Positions 21,464-29,067 of a stretch of DNA of 29,252 bases are shown here, piece by piece (within the stretch, counting starts at the first letter, position 1; the number at the start of each line of letters is the position of its first letter). The DNA is taken from contig CAJTKV010000008.1 of assembly GCA_910577075.1 (NCBI GenBank), positions 20,623 through 49,874 of the forward strand, read 5' to 3'. The translations under genes were made by a program, and so were the position numbers. This DNA is from an uncultured Bacilli bacterium. Lineage in GTDB: Bacteria; Bacillota_I; Bacilli_A; RF39; UBA660. The notes under the pieces are model-generated. The model was not told the origin of the DNA, made no database searches, and saw only the letters and a list, made by a program, of their open reading frames with translations.

Positions 21464-22294
21464 TTAAATCACCATATATATTCCTAATATCAAAACCAAA
21501 GATATTATAAAGGCAAACATATACAAAGAACTTATATTGACTATGTTTAACAAACAAATCTTCTTCTTTGTATACCCCAGTGATCTATACAGATATTTTT
21601 TATCTTTTTGATCATTTATAATATTATATATCGTAACGAACGATACTAAGACAAATACTGCCATTATAATATAAGAATACATGGTATATTTCTCTATCAG
21701 CTGAGAATAGTTGATATTAGATTTACTTAATTCAAAGCCCCAAGCCTCAGCACCTGTAGTTTTCACAATATTTTTTATAACTTGTTCTTGTTCTAGCCAA
21801 CTATCGATTTTTAAAATATAACCTTTTTTATTTTTTTTAGAAGACATTTCTATAAATACATTCTCATTAATATATACTATTGGGCACAAATAAGGCATAT
21901 CATAATAATATTTTACAACAAAAGAATATTCTCCTTCTTCTATCGAATAATTTTGTGGATAACTTTTTTCAAAAAAAGATGGAATAATAGCTTCTTGACG
22001 ATTTTTTATTTTCTCACTAGACATATAATAAAATAACCCATGCATTGCTTCTTCTTTCGACTCAAAATCAACACCATGTATTGCGTCTTCAACATTTGTA
22101 ACATGATCAATACTAGCTAAATCTAAAGATTTTGATGATTCCACGTAAATAAAAGAATATTCATAATTCTTATTATATTCTTCTATATACTCATTTTTGC
22201 CAATAATTAGCGTAGCAAATGCACACATTATTAAAACTAATATTATAAAATATATTTTGGTTGTTTTTTTTCTATAAAAACTTTTTAATATCAT
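21464..22294 (-). CDS. ABC exporter permease subunit 2 (FtsX-like)
   Basis: A 276-residue membrane protein: one N-terminal helix (about 12-33), an extracytoplasmic domain of about 165 residues, then two C-terminal helices with the FtsX-type cytoplasmic loop between them (NDQKDKKYLYRSLGYTKKKI). It is shorter than a usual FtsX-like permease (three C-terminal helices), so the last helix may be missing. I start at ATG 22294, preceded by AGGAG at ideal spacing; a GTG 36 bases upstream lacks a ribosome site. The gene begins 10 bases after its partner ends. Confidence 0.8.
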   Translation of the reverse strand: MILKSFYRKKTTKIYFIILVLIMCAFATLIIGKNEYIEEYNKNYEYSFIYVESSKSLDLASIDHVTNVEDAIHGVDFESKEEAMHGLFYYMSSEKIKNRQEAIIPSFFEKSYPQNYSIEEGEYSFVVKYYYDMPYLCPIVYINENVFIEMSSKKNKKGYILKIDSWLEQEQVIKNIVKTTGAEAWGFELSKSNINYSQLIEKYTMYSYIIMAVFVLVSFVTIYNIINDQKDKKYLYRSLGYTKKKICLLNIVNISSLYMFAFIISLVLILGIYMVI

Positions 22295-22304
22295 AGCAAA
22301 ACTC

Positions 22305-23522
22305 CTATTCCTCAAACAATTTTTGAACACACATATTTAAATTTTTCTTAGTGAAAGTTTTGATAACCAAAACTGTATAGCCATATAAAAGAAGAGAAAA
22401 CAATAACATATAAACCATTGGTATTGGCACAGCCATATTACTATAGGTAACTTCCCCTAGATAAGCATTAACTATAAAATAATATACAATAATATACAAT
22501 ATGAAAGAAATAATTATAGTGATAATATAGATAATTGCCACTTCTAATTTATTTAGAGAAATTATATCTTTTTTAGTATATCCCAATGATTTTAAAATAC
22601 CCTGATCAAATTGATTGTTAATGCTCTTTTTTCTAAAGAAATTATAAATGATAGTAATGACAATTACCATTATAATACTCGATATAAATAAAGGGATTGC
22701 TGTCATTGATGATAAGGTTTGCTCATCATAGGAATATTTCCTTATCGGACTAAAACCTAAATCCTGAAGTTTCTTTTCAACTTCTGCTACATTGCTATAA
22801 TTATCTACACGTACCATAAGAGAATTATATTTAATGCATTCTTCATTAGAATACATTTCACAATCATCTCTAAGCATATCAAAGTCTTCCTTTGAAATAT
22901 AACAAACATCTAGTTCCTCTAATACATTGTTTTGAAAAGATCCTACAACATTAAATTTATATTCTTTATTATCACTAGTAGCAAGTATACTCTTTCCCAC
23001 TAAATCATCACCATTGATAATTAATGAATCATAAAATTTAGTAGTAAATTCCGAGTTTACATCTTCTTCTATATATACACTATAAGGATAAAATTTTCTT
23101 GGGCATATCATATCTCCACGATTTTTTAACTTACTTCCCTTAACAATTTTCGCATCATTATCCGTCAAAAATGTTTTCAAAGTTATAGAACTATCCATAT
23201 ATTTCCTATATTTAGTTTTATCTTTATCAAATTGTGGCACATTGACAAAAGTAGTATCAACATATTTTTTACTTGCAACTAAAATCACATGTTCTATGTT
23301 CTCTATTTCTTCTAATTTTTCTTTATCATCAGTATTTTCAATAATTAAAGTATTTCCATCTTTTGCTTCAAGCATACTAGTTCTAAAACAGATAAAAAAA
23401 TTAATTGATGTTATACAAGCAAATATAGCCAAAAATAAGAATATCAAAACACATCCCAATATGATATTATCTTTTTTTAACAATTTCCTTTTCAATATAA
23501 ATAGAGAATCATTCAGTTTCAT
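22305..23522 (-). CDS. ABC exporter permease subunit 1 (FtsX-like)
   Basis: A 405-residue FtsX/MacB-type permease. Membrane helix 1 is at about 19-43, the extracytoplasmic domain at 45-270, and three helices lie at about 273-293, 325-350 and 360-385. The cytoplasmic loop NNQFDQGILKSLGYTKKDI is the FtsX coupling region. It pairs with the second permease as a heterodimer served by the separate ATPase. Its start overlaps the end of the ATPase gene by 14 bases, so translation is coupled. Confidence 0.87.
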   Translation of the reverse strand: MKLNDSLFILKRKLLKKDNIILGCVLIFLFLAIFACITSINFFICFRTSMLEAKDGNTLIIENTDDKEKLEEIENIEHVILVASKKYVDTTFVNVPQFDKDKTKYRKYMDSSITLKTFLTDNDAKIVKGSKLKNRGDMICPRKFYPYSVYIEEDVNSEFTTKFYDSLIINGDDLVGKSILATSDNKEYKFNVVGSFQNNVLEELDVCYISKEDFDMLRDDCEMYSNEECIKYNSLMVRVDNYSNVAEVEKKLQDLGFSPIRKYSYDEQTLSSMTAIPLFISSIIMVIVITIIYNFFRKKSINNQFDQGILKSLGYTKKDIISLNKLEVAIIYIITIIISFILYIIVYYFIVNAYLGEVTYSNMAVPIPMVYMLLFSLLLYGYTVLVIKTFTKKNLNMCVQKLFEE

Positions 23523-24186
23523 TATTTTTAACCAACTTTCCCTGGCTTAAATTAAGAACTTGATCGGCATATTTGACTATTTCATTACTGTGAGATACTA
23601 CTATCACACACTTTCCCTTTTGACTTAATTCTTTTAAAATATTTAAAACTTTTATCTCATTTTCTTCATCTAAATTTCCCGTAGGTTCATCAGCAAGAAT
23701 ATAATCCGGATTATTTGCTAGCGCACGGGCGATACAAACTCTCTGCTGTTCTCCACCACTCATCTCTTTTGGGAAATGATTAATGCGATTTTTAAGGCCA
23801 ACACTTTTTAATAAATTTGTTGCCAAATTTATTCTCTCTTTTTTATCTATTTTTTTATTAATTAGCATCGGCAATATAACATTTTCAATTGCTCGCAAAT
23901 TAGCATCTAATTTGTAATCTTGAAAAATAAATCCAACATTCTCCATACGCAAACGTGATTCTTCTTCATCACTTAAAGAATTAACATTGCTCCCATTTAT
24001 TTGATATTTTCCGCTGCTAGCTTTATCCATAAGACCTAATATTTTTATCAATGTAGATTTTCCACTTCCCGAATGTCCCATTATGGCATAAAATTTGCCC
24101 TTATCAAATGTAAAAGAAAAATTTGATAATGCAATAACTTTTTCTTTTTCTGTATTATAAACTTTCTCTAACTCTTCAACTATCAT
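23509..24186 (-). CDS. ABC exporter ATPase (MacB/LolD class)
   Basis: A 225-residue stand-alone ATPase with Walker A GHSGSGKST (37-45), Q-loop FIFQDYKL, signature MSGGE (142-146), Walker B YILADE (162-167), EPTGNLDEE and the H-loop VVSHS. The short length and the ADEPTGNLD sequence place it in the MacB/LolD/BceA class, which drives FtsX-like permeases. It leads the ATPase-permease-permease-XRE operon. ATG follows AAGGAAG. Likely roles are removal of a peptide from the membrane (immunity) or its release; the substrate is unknown but the divergent secreted protein is an obvious candidate. Confidence 0.92.
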   Translation of the reverse strand: MIVEELEKVYNTEKEKVIALSNFSFTFDKGKFYAIMGHSGSGKSTLIKILGLMDKASSGKYQINGSNVNSLSDEEESRLRMENVGFIFQDYKLDANLRAIENVILPMLINKKIDKKERINLATNLLKSVGLKNRINHFPKEMSGGEQQRVCIARALANNPDYILADEPTGNLDEENEIKVLNILKELSQKGKCVIVVSHSNEIVKYADQVLNLSQGKLVKNNETE

Positions 24187-24241
24187 TATATACTTCCTTT
24201 CAACTATATAAAAAGCATATCATATATAGAGAGAGATTAAA

Positions 24242-24281
24242 AGTGATTTATAATCACACCTATATGTGATTATAAATCACT
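24242..24281. promoter_or_regulatory. 40-bp palindrome, probable twin operator
   Basis: AGTGATTTATAATCACA and TGTGATTATAAATCACT are perfect 17-base inverted arms around CCTATA. Each arm is itself a dyad, GTGATT-N3-AATCAC (24243-24257 and 24266-24280), with centres 23 bp apart. This is the form expected for two sites bound by a dimeric helix-turn-helix protein, here most likely the XRE regulator of the adjacent operon. It lies between two divergent genes and contains TATAAT on both strands, so bound protein could block both promoters. A hairpin role in RNA is less likely as no T run follows. Confidence 0.75.
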
Positions 24282-24331
24282 ACCCTTATTTTTTACTCTA
24301 TGATATTCTAAATTTAGAAAGGAGAAGAAAA

Positions 24332-24730
24332 ATGAAAAAGTTAAAAATAATGACATTAGGATTAGCTATAACGTTTGCATTCATTGCTATTGCTTCAGCT
24401 GCATCCTATTCATCAATCGTATTTAGTTTTAGCAAGACCGGTAATTATGTAGACAAAATTAACTCACTAAAAAAAGGAAATGACCGACTTACTGCAGACG
24501 TTTACTCCAAAAAGGACGCAACTCTAGGATTATCTTTATCCAAAAAGGGATTTTTTGGATATAATTTCATTTCAAGATGTAATCCATCAATAGTCGACAA
24601 AACTAGCGTTTCATGTACATGGAAAGATCAAAGTGCTGGAACATATAAGGGAACTGTTGTATTAAATTCTACAGGTTCAAATTATTCCGGATCAGTTGAT
24701 GGATATATGTATTTATCTGATCAAGTTTAA
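24332..24730 (+). CDS. Secreted small protein, candidate peptide signal or bacteriocin
   Basis: A 132-residue precursor with a clear Sec signal peptide (1-24, cleavage after AIASAA) and a mature part of about 108 residues with two Cys (SRCNPSIVDKTSVSCTW) that can form a disulfide. The mature chain is Ser/Thr/Gly/Tyr-rich and probably all beta; no family recognised. ATG 24332 is chosen because GAAAGGAG precedes it; the longer upstream frame runs through the palindrome and has no ribosome site. It is divergent from an ABC exporter with a membrane XRE regulator, an arrangement seen for Sec-exported bacteriocins with ABC immunity (compare lactococcin 972). No sequence match to that family is claimed. 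Confidence 0.75.
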   Translation: MKKLKIMTLGLAITFAFIAIASAASYSSIVFSFSKTGNYVDKINSLKKGNDRLTADVYSKKDATLGLSLSKKGFFGYNFISRCNPSIVDKTSVSCTWKDQSAGTYKGTVVLNSTGSNYSGSVDGYMYLSDQV

Positions 24731-24737
24731 AATTCAT

Positions 24738-24767
24738 AAAAAAGGGTGTTAATTAATACCCTTTTTT
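24738..24767 (+). terminator. Terminator of the secreted-protein gene
   Basis: AAAAAAGGGTGTTAA / TTAATACCCTTTTTT, a 15-bp stem with one G-T pair and essentially no loop beyond the turn, ending in T6. Confidence 0.8.
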
Positions 24768-24802
24768 CATTTAATATTTTTTATTATACTCATGAACAAT
24801 AC

Positions 24803-24832
24803 AAAAAAGTTAGTAGATTAACTACTACTAAC
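24803..24832 (-). terminator. Terminator of the Thr-rich lipoprotein gene
   Basis: On the minus strand, GTTAGTAG and CTACTAAC pair around an 8-base loop and are followed by T6. Confidence 0.75.
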
Positions 24833-24836
24833 ACTA

Positions 24837-25547
24837 TTACTTTTGTGAAACATTAACACTTACTAATTTACTATCTACATCATTATAATTAATATCTTGG
24901 AAAACACGTGAACTAGCTTTTATTTTATAATTTCCTGCTTTTTTAAGTTTTACTGTAACCCTTAAAACTCTTACTCCTTTAGAAAAATCCGTTTTCTTAA
25001 TATTAGTTCCCGCCATATAACCATCAGCAGCAACTTGATAATGATATCCATGACCACAATAACCCTTATCTAAAACATCTTCATCAGGTCCACCTTGAAC
25101 AGGAGATAATACTTCATGTTTTAACTTAACATCCAATTCATCTTCTAAATACATAAATTTTTCTTCTTGCGTAGTAGCTGTGCATGGCTTCATTACGTAA
25201 ATATAAACATTAGCAAATCCAAGATATACCTTCGATTTTAATGCCAAATCAATAGTAACTGTATCACCTATTTCATAACCACGGCCATTAACTGTAACGG
25301 GATAATTCTTTTTAGTAGTTGTACTAGTAGTTGTCCTCTTTGTTGACGTACTAGTAGACTTTGTTGTATTTATACTACTTGTAGTTGATTCACTAGAAAT
25401 ACTTGTAGTCGTCGAATTAGTCGTTGTTGTCGTAATCTCACTAGTGTTATTAACTTTTTCTAATTCCTCAAATTTTTCCTCTTTTTTCTTTTCACAACCC
25501 GTAAATAGTAAAATGGATAATAATAAAATAACATAAATTTTTTTCAT
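24837..25547 (-). CDS. Lipoprotein with Ser/Thr-rich stalk, unknown domain
   Basis: A 236-residue lipoprotein with lipobox LFTGC (Cys at 18), then a charged stretch and a Ser/Thr stalk (about 35-82; runs such as TTTTTNSTTT and TSTSTKRTTTSTTTKK) that would hold the C-terminal domain off the membrane or be glycosylated. The remaining ~155 residues look like an all-beta domain (NYPVTVNGRGYEIGDTVTID; a CGHGYHYQVAADGY segment; VRVLRVTVKLKKAGNYKIKA), possibly an Ig/cohesin-like binding module. ATG 25547 follows AGAGGAA; the GTG two codons upstream is not needed. Confidence 0.8.
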   Translation of the reverse strand: MKKIYVILLLSILLFTGCEKKKEEKFEELEKVNNTSEITTTTTNSTTTSISSESTTSSINTTKSTSTSTKRTTTSTTTKKNYPVTVNGRGYEIGDTVTIDLALKSKVYLGFANVYIYVMKPCTATTQEEKFMYLEDELDVKLKHEVLSPVQGGPDEDVLDKGYCGHGYHYQVAADGYMAGTNIKKTDFSKGVRVLRVTVKLKKAGNYKIKASSRVFQDINYNDVDSKLVSVNVSQK

Positions 25548-25647
25548 AAACACATTCCTCTCTCATATTTATAAAATTTTTCTCAAGAAAAATATACCAC
25601 ATTTTAAAAAAAACATCTATATATAATAGAAAATATATCTCCTTCAT

Positions 25648-25676
25648 TTGCGATTTTTACCAATCAATGCTATAAT
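25648..25676 (+). promoter_or_regulatory. Promoter of the lipoprotein at 25701
   Basis: TTGCGA (25648-25653), 17-base spacer, TATAAT (25671-25676) with TG extension (TGCTATAAT). Confidence 0.7.
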
Positions 25677-25700
25677 ATCATCAATTTATTGGGGGATATC

Positions 25701-26417
25701 ATGAAAAACTTAAAAATTAACTTAAAAAAATTTCTTATGCGCAATATGTTAGCTCTAGCTCTTATAACGACGCCTATGAGTTTAACGGGATGTGGTAAAG
25801 ATAACAAGGCAGAAGATGAACAAGAGACAATCTTTGTTTGGGCTGATCATAAGGGTGTCATTGCATATCAAGATGACCTTAAAAATGAGGAAGAAGTAAG
25901 AGCTATTCATTATCTAGATTCAACGGGAAACCTATGTATTGCCTACATAGATACGCAACATATGGATGAACTTGTTTGTACAGATTTAAATGGAGTAACT
26001 ATATACGATACTGTCGATGAGAAAATGCTTGATAAATTTATAAGAAGAAATGATTTAATTAGCATTCCTGATAATCTTGATGAACTAATAGAAGCTACCA
26101 AAGATAACAATATAACAGTTGGATATGAGTACATTAATGATGGGGACGAACGTGTATATAATGGCAAAGCATACTTAAATCTTCACTACTACCAGACATA
26201 TAAAATAATAATTAACGAAGATGGAAAATGTGAATTAGTAGATGGACCAATTCTTTTCCATATCGAAGATTGGAACGAAGAATATCCATACTTAAAAGAA
26301 GATTATGACAAAACTTTCGCCTATGACATTAGCAATCTCGGATTTGATGAACAAAAATTATCGAATAAAGCTAAGCAAAATAAGCCAAACAAGAGAAAGA
26401 TAAATGTTCCAGAATAA
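25701..26417 (+). CDS. Lipoprotein, unknown function
   Basis: A 238-residue protein with an N-terminal basic region, a hydrophobic segment and lipobox SLTGC (Cys at 31), so it is membrane-anchored on the outside. The mature part is acidic and mixed alpha/beta, with a basic Lys/Asn/Pro C-terminus (KAKQNKPNKRKINVPE). ATG 25701 follows GGGGGAT; an in-frame TTG at 25689 is upstream of that site and rejected. Single gene with its own promoter and terminator. No family recognised. Confidence 0.8.
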   Translation: MKNLKINLKKFLMRNMLALALITTPMSLTGCGKDNKAEDEQETIFVWADHKGVIAYQDDLKNEEEVRAIHYLDSTGNLCIAYIDTQHMDELVCTDLNGVTIYDTVDEKMLDKFIRRNDLISIPDNLDELIEATKDNNITVGYEYINDGDERVYNGKAYLNLHYYQTYKIIINEDGKCELVDGPILFHIEDWNEEYPYLKEDYDKTFAYDISNLGFDEQKLSNKAKQNKPNKRKINVPE

Positions 26418-26442
26418 TGAATCACTCATTATTCTTTTTTTT
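26411..26442 (+). terminator. Terminator of the lipoprotein at 25701
   Basis: AGAATAATGA / TCATTATTCT, a perfect 10-bp stem with loop ATCAC and T8. The TAA stop lies within the stem. Confidence 0.85.
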
Positions 26443-26467
26443 GCTAATTTATAGTAAATCAAAAACG

Positions 26468-26476
26468 TGATATAAT
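26468..26476 (+). promoter_or_regulatory. Extended -10 of the ABC-2 operon
   Basis: TGATATAAT (TATAAT at 26471-26476), a full extended -10. The -35 position holds only TTTATA. Confidence 0.55.
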
Positions 26477-26503
26477 AAATAATAACAACTAATGGAGGTT
26501 ACT

Positions 26504-27355
26504 ATGAATATAGAAGTTAAAAACTTGACCAAGACTTTTGAAGAATTTACACTTGATGATATAACCCTAAAAATACCAAAGGGAAAAATCGTTGGTCTAA
26601 TAGGTGAAAATGGTGCTGGTAAGACCACATTAATAAAATGCATTCTTGATGTCATGCATGCCGATAAAGGAGAAGTTACCCTCTTTGATAAAAGATATCA
26701 TGGATCATTAAAAGATGACATTGGTGTCGTCTTCGATAATTCATTTATCAACGAAACATTTAATATCAAAGATATTAATCTCATTATGAAAAACATCTAT
26801 ACCAACTGGGATTCCAAATTGTTTTTTAAATATATGAAAGAATATCATATACCTCTAAAAAAGGAAATCAAGCGACTATCAACTGGTATGAAGAAAAAAA
26901 TAGAAATTGCCGTGGCACTTTCTCACCATCCTAAATTACTTATTTTAGATGAGCCAACTAGTGGTCTTGATCCCGTTATTCGAAGTGAAGTGTTAGATAT
27001 GTTTCAAGACTTTGTAACTGATAAAAATAATTCTATTCTTTTATCAACACATATTACTTCCGATCTTGAACATATCGCCGATGATGTCATTTTTATATCA
27101 CACGGAAAGATAATATTTAATAAGCCGCTTAAGGATATTAAAGAGGAATATATCATGCTCGAACTTGCTCATGAAGAATATGATAAATTCAAAAAGAATA
27201 TTATTATTCGTGCCAAAAAGAATCGTCTAGACTATCAAATTTTAATTCATAAAAAAGACATGTTAAAATCATACGAAAAATACATAAAGAACATTACAAC
27301 TTTAGATGATATCATGTTACTTTATATAAAAGGAGTGAGCATATGCGAGGATTAA
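26504..27355 (+). CDS. ABC-2 type exporter ATPase
   Basis: A 283-residue ATPase with Walker A GENGAGKTT, a Q-loop region DIGVVFDNS (Asp where Gln is usual), signature RLSTGMKKKIEIAVAL, Walker B LLILDEPTSGLDP and H-loop LSTHI. The C-terminal ~80 residues are the regulatory extension seen in BcrA/YtrB-type ATPases. ATG 26504 follows GGAGGT. It overlaps its permease by 13 bases. In Firmicutes, similar pairs (PmtAB, YtrAB) export or detoxify peptides and usually have a GntR-type regulator beside them, but none is present here. Confidence 0.92.
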   Translation: MNIEVKNLTKTFEEFTLDDITLKIPKGKIVGLIGENGAGKTTLIKCILDVMHADKGEVTLFDKRYHGSLKDDIGVVFDNSFINETFNIKDINLIMKNIYTNWDSKLFFKYMKEYHIPLKKEIKRLSTGMKKKIEIAVALSHHPKLLILDEPTSGLDPVIRSEVLDMFQDFVTDKNNSILLSTHITSDLEHIADDVIFISHGKIIFNKPLKDIKEEYIMLELAHEEYDKFKKNIIIRAKKNRLDYQILIHKKDMLKSYEKYIKNITTLDDIMLLYIKGVSICED

Positions 27356-28002
27356 TTATAAAAGATATATTATTTATCAAAAACACTTGGAAAAACCTCT
27401 TAATTATATTTATAGGTTCTCTATTGCTATCCATTGCATTAGGTAATTATCTTCTAGCCATTTGTTCAGTTCCGATAATTCTTCTAACATCGGGAATAAA
27501 TACTTTCCAAACAGATGAATTTTATAATACTGATGCCTACACATTGAGTTATCCCTTATCTAGACGCAAAATTGTTACAAGTAAATACTTATTTACTTTA
27601 GTAATGATGCTTATTTCCACTTATATTGGCTTAATGATTTATGCAAGTATAAATGTCGTTATCAATCCCGGAGTAAGGGGATTAAATACCGACATGTTAA
27701 AACAATTATTAATGCTGGAAATTTCCAGTTTATTAGTAGATGCCATATTTTATCCCATCATTTATAAATATGGCTGTGAAAAAAGTAAGTTTGTCCTCAT
27801 GAGTATTGTTATGTTACTATTGGGAGTTGGTTCCATTCTAAGTGTATACATTAACATTTTTAAAAAGGCAACTGTCAATTTTGAAGGAATTATTACTTTT
27901 ATCGATAATTATGGACTTATCTCCTTAACTATCTTAGTTATCGTCGCATCACTTATTTCATATGGATTATCCATACTCGCATATCGACACAAGGATTTTT
28001 AA
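27343..28002 (+). CDS. ABC-2 type permease (ABC2_membrane_5-like)
   Basis: A 219-residue membrane protein with about six helices (around 17-33, 36-50, 82-104, 118-137, 149-171, 187-212). The loop DAYTLSYPLSRRKIVTSKYL is the conserved cytoplasmic segment (LPxSRxxIVxSKY) of the ABC2_membrane_5 family. With the ATPase it would form an exporter, substrate unknown. ATG 27343 lies inside the ATPase gene after AAAAGGAG, so translation is coupled. No terminator was seen right after the stop. Confidence 0.88.
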   Translation: MRGLIIKDILFIKNTWKNLLIIFIGSLLLSIALGNYLLAICSVPIILLTSGINTFQTDEFYNTDAYTLSYPLSRRKIVTSKYLFTLVMMLISTYIGLMIYASINVVINPGVRGLNTDMLKQLLMLEISSLLVDAIFYPIIYKYGCEKSKFVLMSIVMLLLGVGSILSVYINIFKKATVNFEGIITFIDNYGLISLTILVIVASLISYGLSILAYRHKDF

Positions 28003-28008
28003 ATTCTT

Positions 28009-28290
28009 GTGTTTTATATTGTAAATTATGGTGTCTACAAAACAAAAAGTAATTGTAAATTAAAGACAAGTCATCATTTTTATAGTAATATAGTCCTAGA
28101 TGGTAAAAACTATAGCCGTTTTATAAATATTCACGGTAACTTTGGTATAATTCCAATTTGAATATTTTTGGTGGTTGTTTGGATCCAAATCACGAGAATG
28201 GCATTTGGTATTATAGTTAAAAAAGACAACAAGAAAAGACAACTAAGCCCATCAATGTGTGTACTTAAAAGTACTGATTACCTGCGATAA
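28009..28290 (+). pseudogene. Possible decayed gene downstream of the ABC-2 permease
   Basis: From GTG 28009 a frame stays open for 50 codons (includes NYGVYKTKSNCKLKTSHHFY, then LDGKNYSRFINIHGNFGIIP) to TGA 28159, and the same frame then runs 42 more codons to TAA 28288. In another frame, just past the TGA, there is a protein-like stretch (NLNIFGGCLDPNHENGIWYY) that ends in a stop. No ribosome site precedes the GTG. This looks like a small gene or gene fragment broken by a stop or frameshift. I do not recognise the family, and it could be chance in AT-rich DNA. Confidence 0.3.
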
Positions 28291-28377
28291 AGTTTTACTT
28301 TATCAAATTTACAATTTCAATCACTAAAGTGATTATTTACAATTTTATTTTTTATTTTTTAAGTGACTAAAAAGTCA
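28261..28377 (+). repeat. Cluster of four small hairpins
   Basis: Four perfect inverted repeats follow one another: GTACTT-AA-AAGTAC (28261-28274), GATAAAGT-TTT-ACTTTATC (28286-28304), AATCACT-AA-AGTGATT (28319-28334) and TGACT-AAAA-AGTCA (28364-28377). A T-rich run (about 28340-28360) follows the third, which could terminate the ABC-2 operon. The rest of the 529-base gap to 28531 holds only the possible pseudogene and AT-rich sequence. Confidence 0.5.
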
Positions 28378-28495
28378 TGATTCTAAATGATCTTATTTTT
28401 ATAAGAGTTAAATTATTAGGTGTTAAAATATAAAGAACTTAAACATTTCTTTCCCCCTAAACTAATTTAATAACACTTAATAATAAAAATGAAAG

Positions 28496-28525
28496 AAAAA
28501 AAGAGTTAGCAATAACTCTTTTTTT
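28496..28525. terminator. Bidirectional terminator
   Basis: AAAAAAAGAGTTA / TAACTCTTTTTTT, a perfect 13-bp stem with a GCAA tetraloop. It ends the minus-strand gene at 28532 and could also stop plus-strand read-through. Confidence 0.88.
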
Positions 28526-28531
28526 GATTTT

Positions 28532-29038
28532 CTAATTACAGACATAGTCTCGCAATTCATATTTTTTATAATCACTCAAGGAAACGGGAAGAGAATCCGC
28601 CTTTAAGAATATAGAATCATCTATTAAGAGATATCCTAGCTTACTTCTAACTTCTTCTAAATCAATAACATCATAATTATACTCTATCTCCGTTATCAAG
28701 TCATTATTATTCAAGGATACTTTCGCTTCAATCCCCTCTATTTGATTATAATCGCTCATAAGACTTTGGGTCTCATATAAATTTCCCGTATCACTACTTA
28801 GACCCACCATTATAGCTTTAGTAACTAAATCATCTTTAATAGTAAGATATGCCTTTATATCATATTCTTCGTTCATGTCTTCATAAGTATCAACACCACT
28901 AAGACTACATACGACATCAGCATCATAAACAGGTATAGACGCGTCCTCTTTTTCTTCATCATTATTTCTAACACTTAAAACTATTTCTATTGATAAAAGA
29001 ATAAGAATCCCCAAAATAATCAATACTTTCCTATTCAC
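28532..29038 (-). CDS. Membrane-anchored small protein, YehR/DUF1307-like layout
   Basis: A 168-residue protein with an N-terminal membrane helix (about 4-22) and an extracytoplasmic domain. The domain has a long strand pair (YDIKAYLTIKDDLVTKAIM), a helix (ETQSLMSDYNQIEG) and a second strand (TEIEYNYDVIDL), an arrangement that recalls small YehR/DUF1307-type surface proteins; this is a weak resemblance. The start is GTG 29038, with GAGGTG at 29051-29046; the ATG between them is closed by TGA after one codon. It follows the radical SAM gene by 29 bases. Confidence 0.7.
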   Translation of the reverse strand: MNRKVLIILGILILLSIEIVLSVRNNDEEKEDASIPVYDADVVCSLSGVDTYEDMNEEYDIKAYLTIKDDLVTKAIMVGLSSDTGNLYETQSLMSDYNQIEGIEAKVSLNNNDLITEIEYNYDVIDLEEVRSKLGYLLIDDSIFLKADSLPVSLSDYKKYELRDYVCN

Positions 29039-29067
29039 TGCATGTCACCTCAGTTTAATAATACCAG

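Noticed and set aside
25943..26167. A 74-codon frame opposite the lipoprotein at 25701
   Set aside because: Shadow of the real gene, no start signals.
28159..28161. Reading this TGA as Trp (Mycoplasma-type code) to join a 93-codon frame
   Set aside because: All clear genes in the window use TGG for Trp and none is interrupted by TGA; at least one gene (23509-24186) ends in TGA.
28319..28334. AATCACTAAAGTGATT as a further XRE operator
   Set aside because: The half-sites are in the opposite orientation and closer together than in the 24242-24281 dyads; likely chance or an RNA hairpin.
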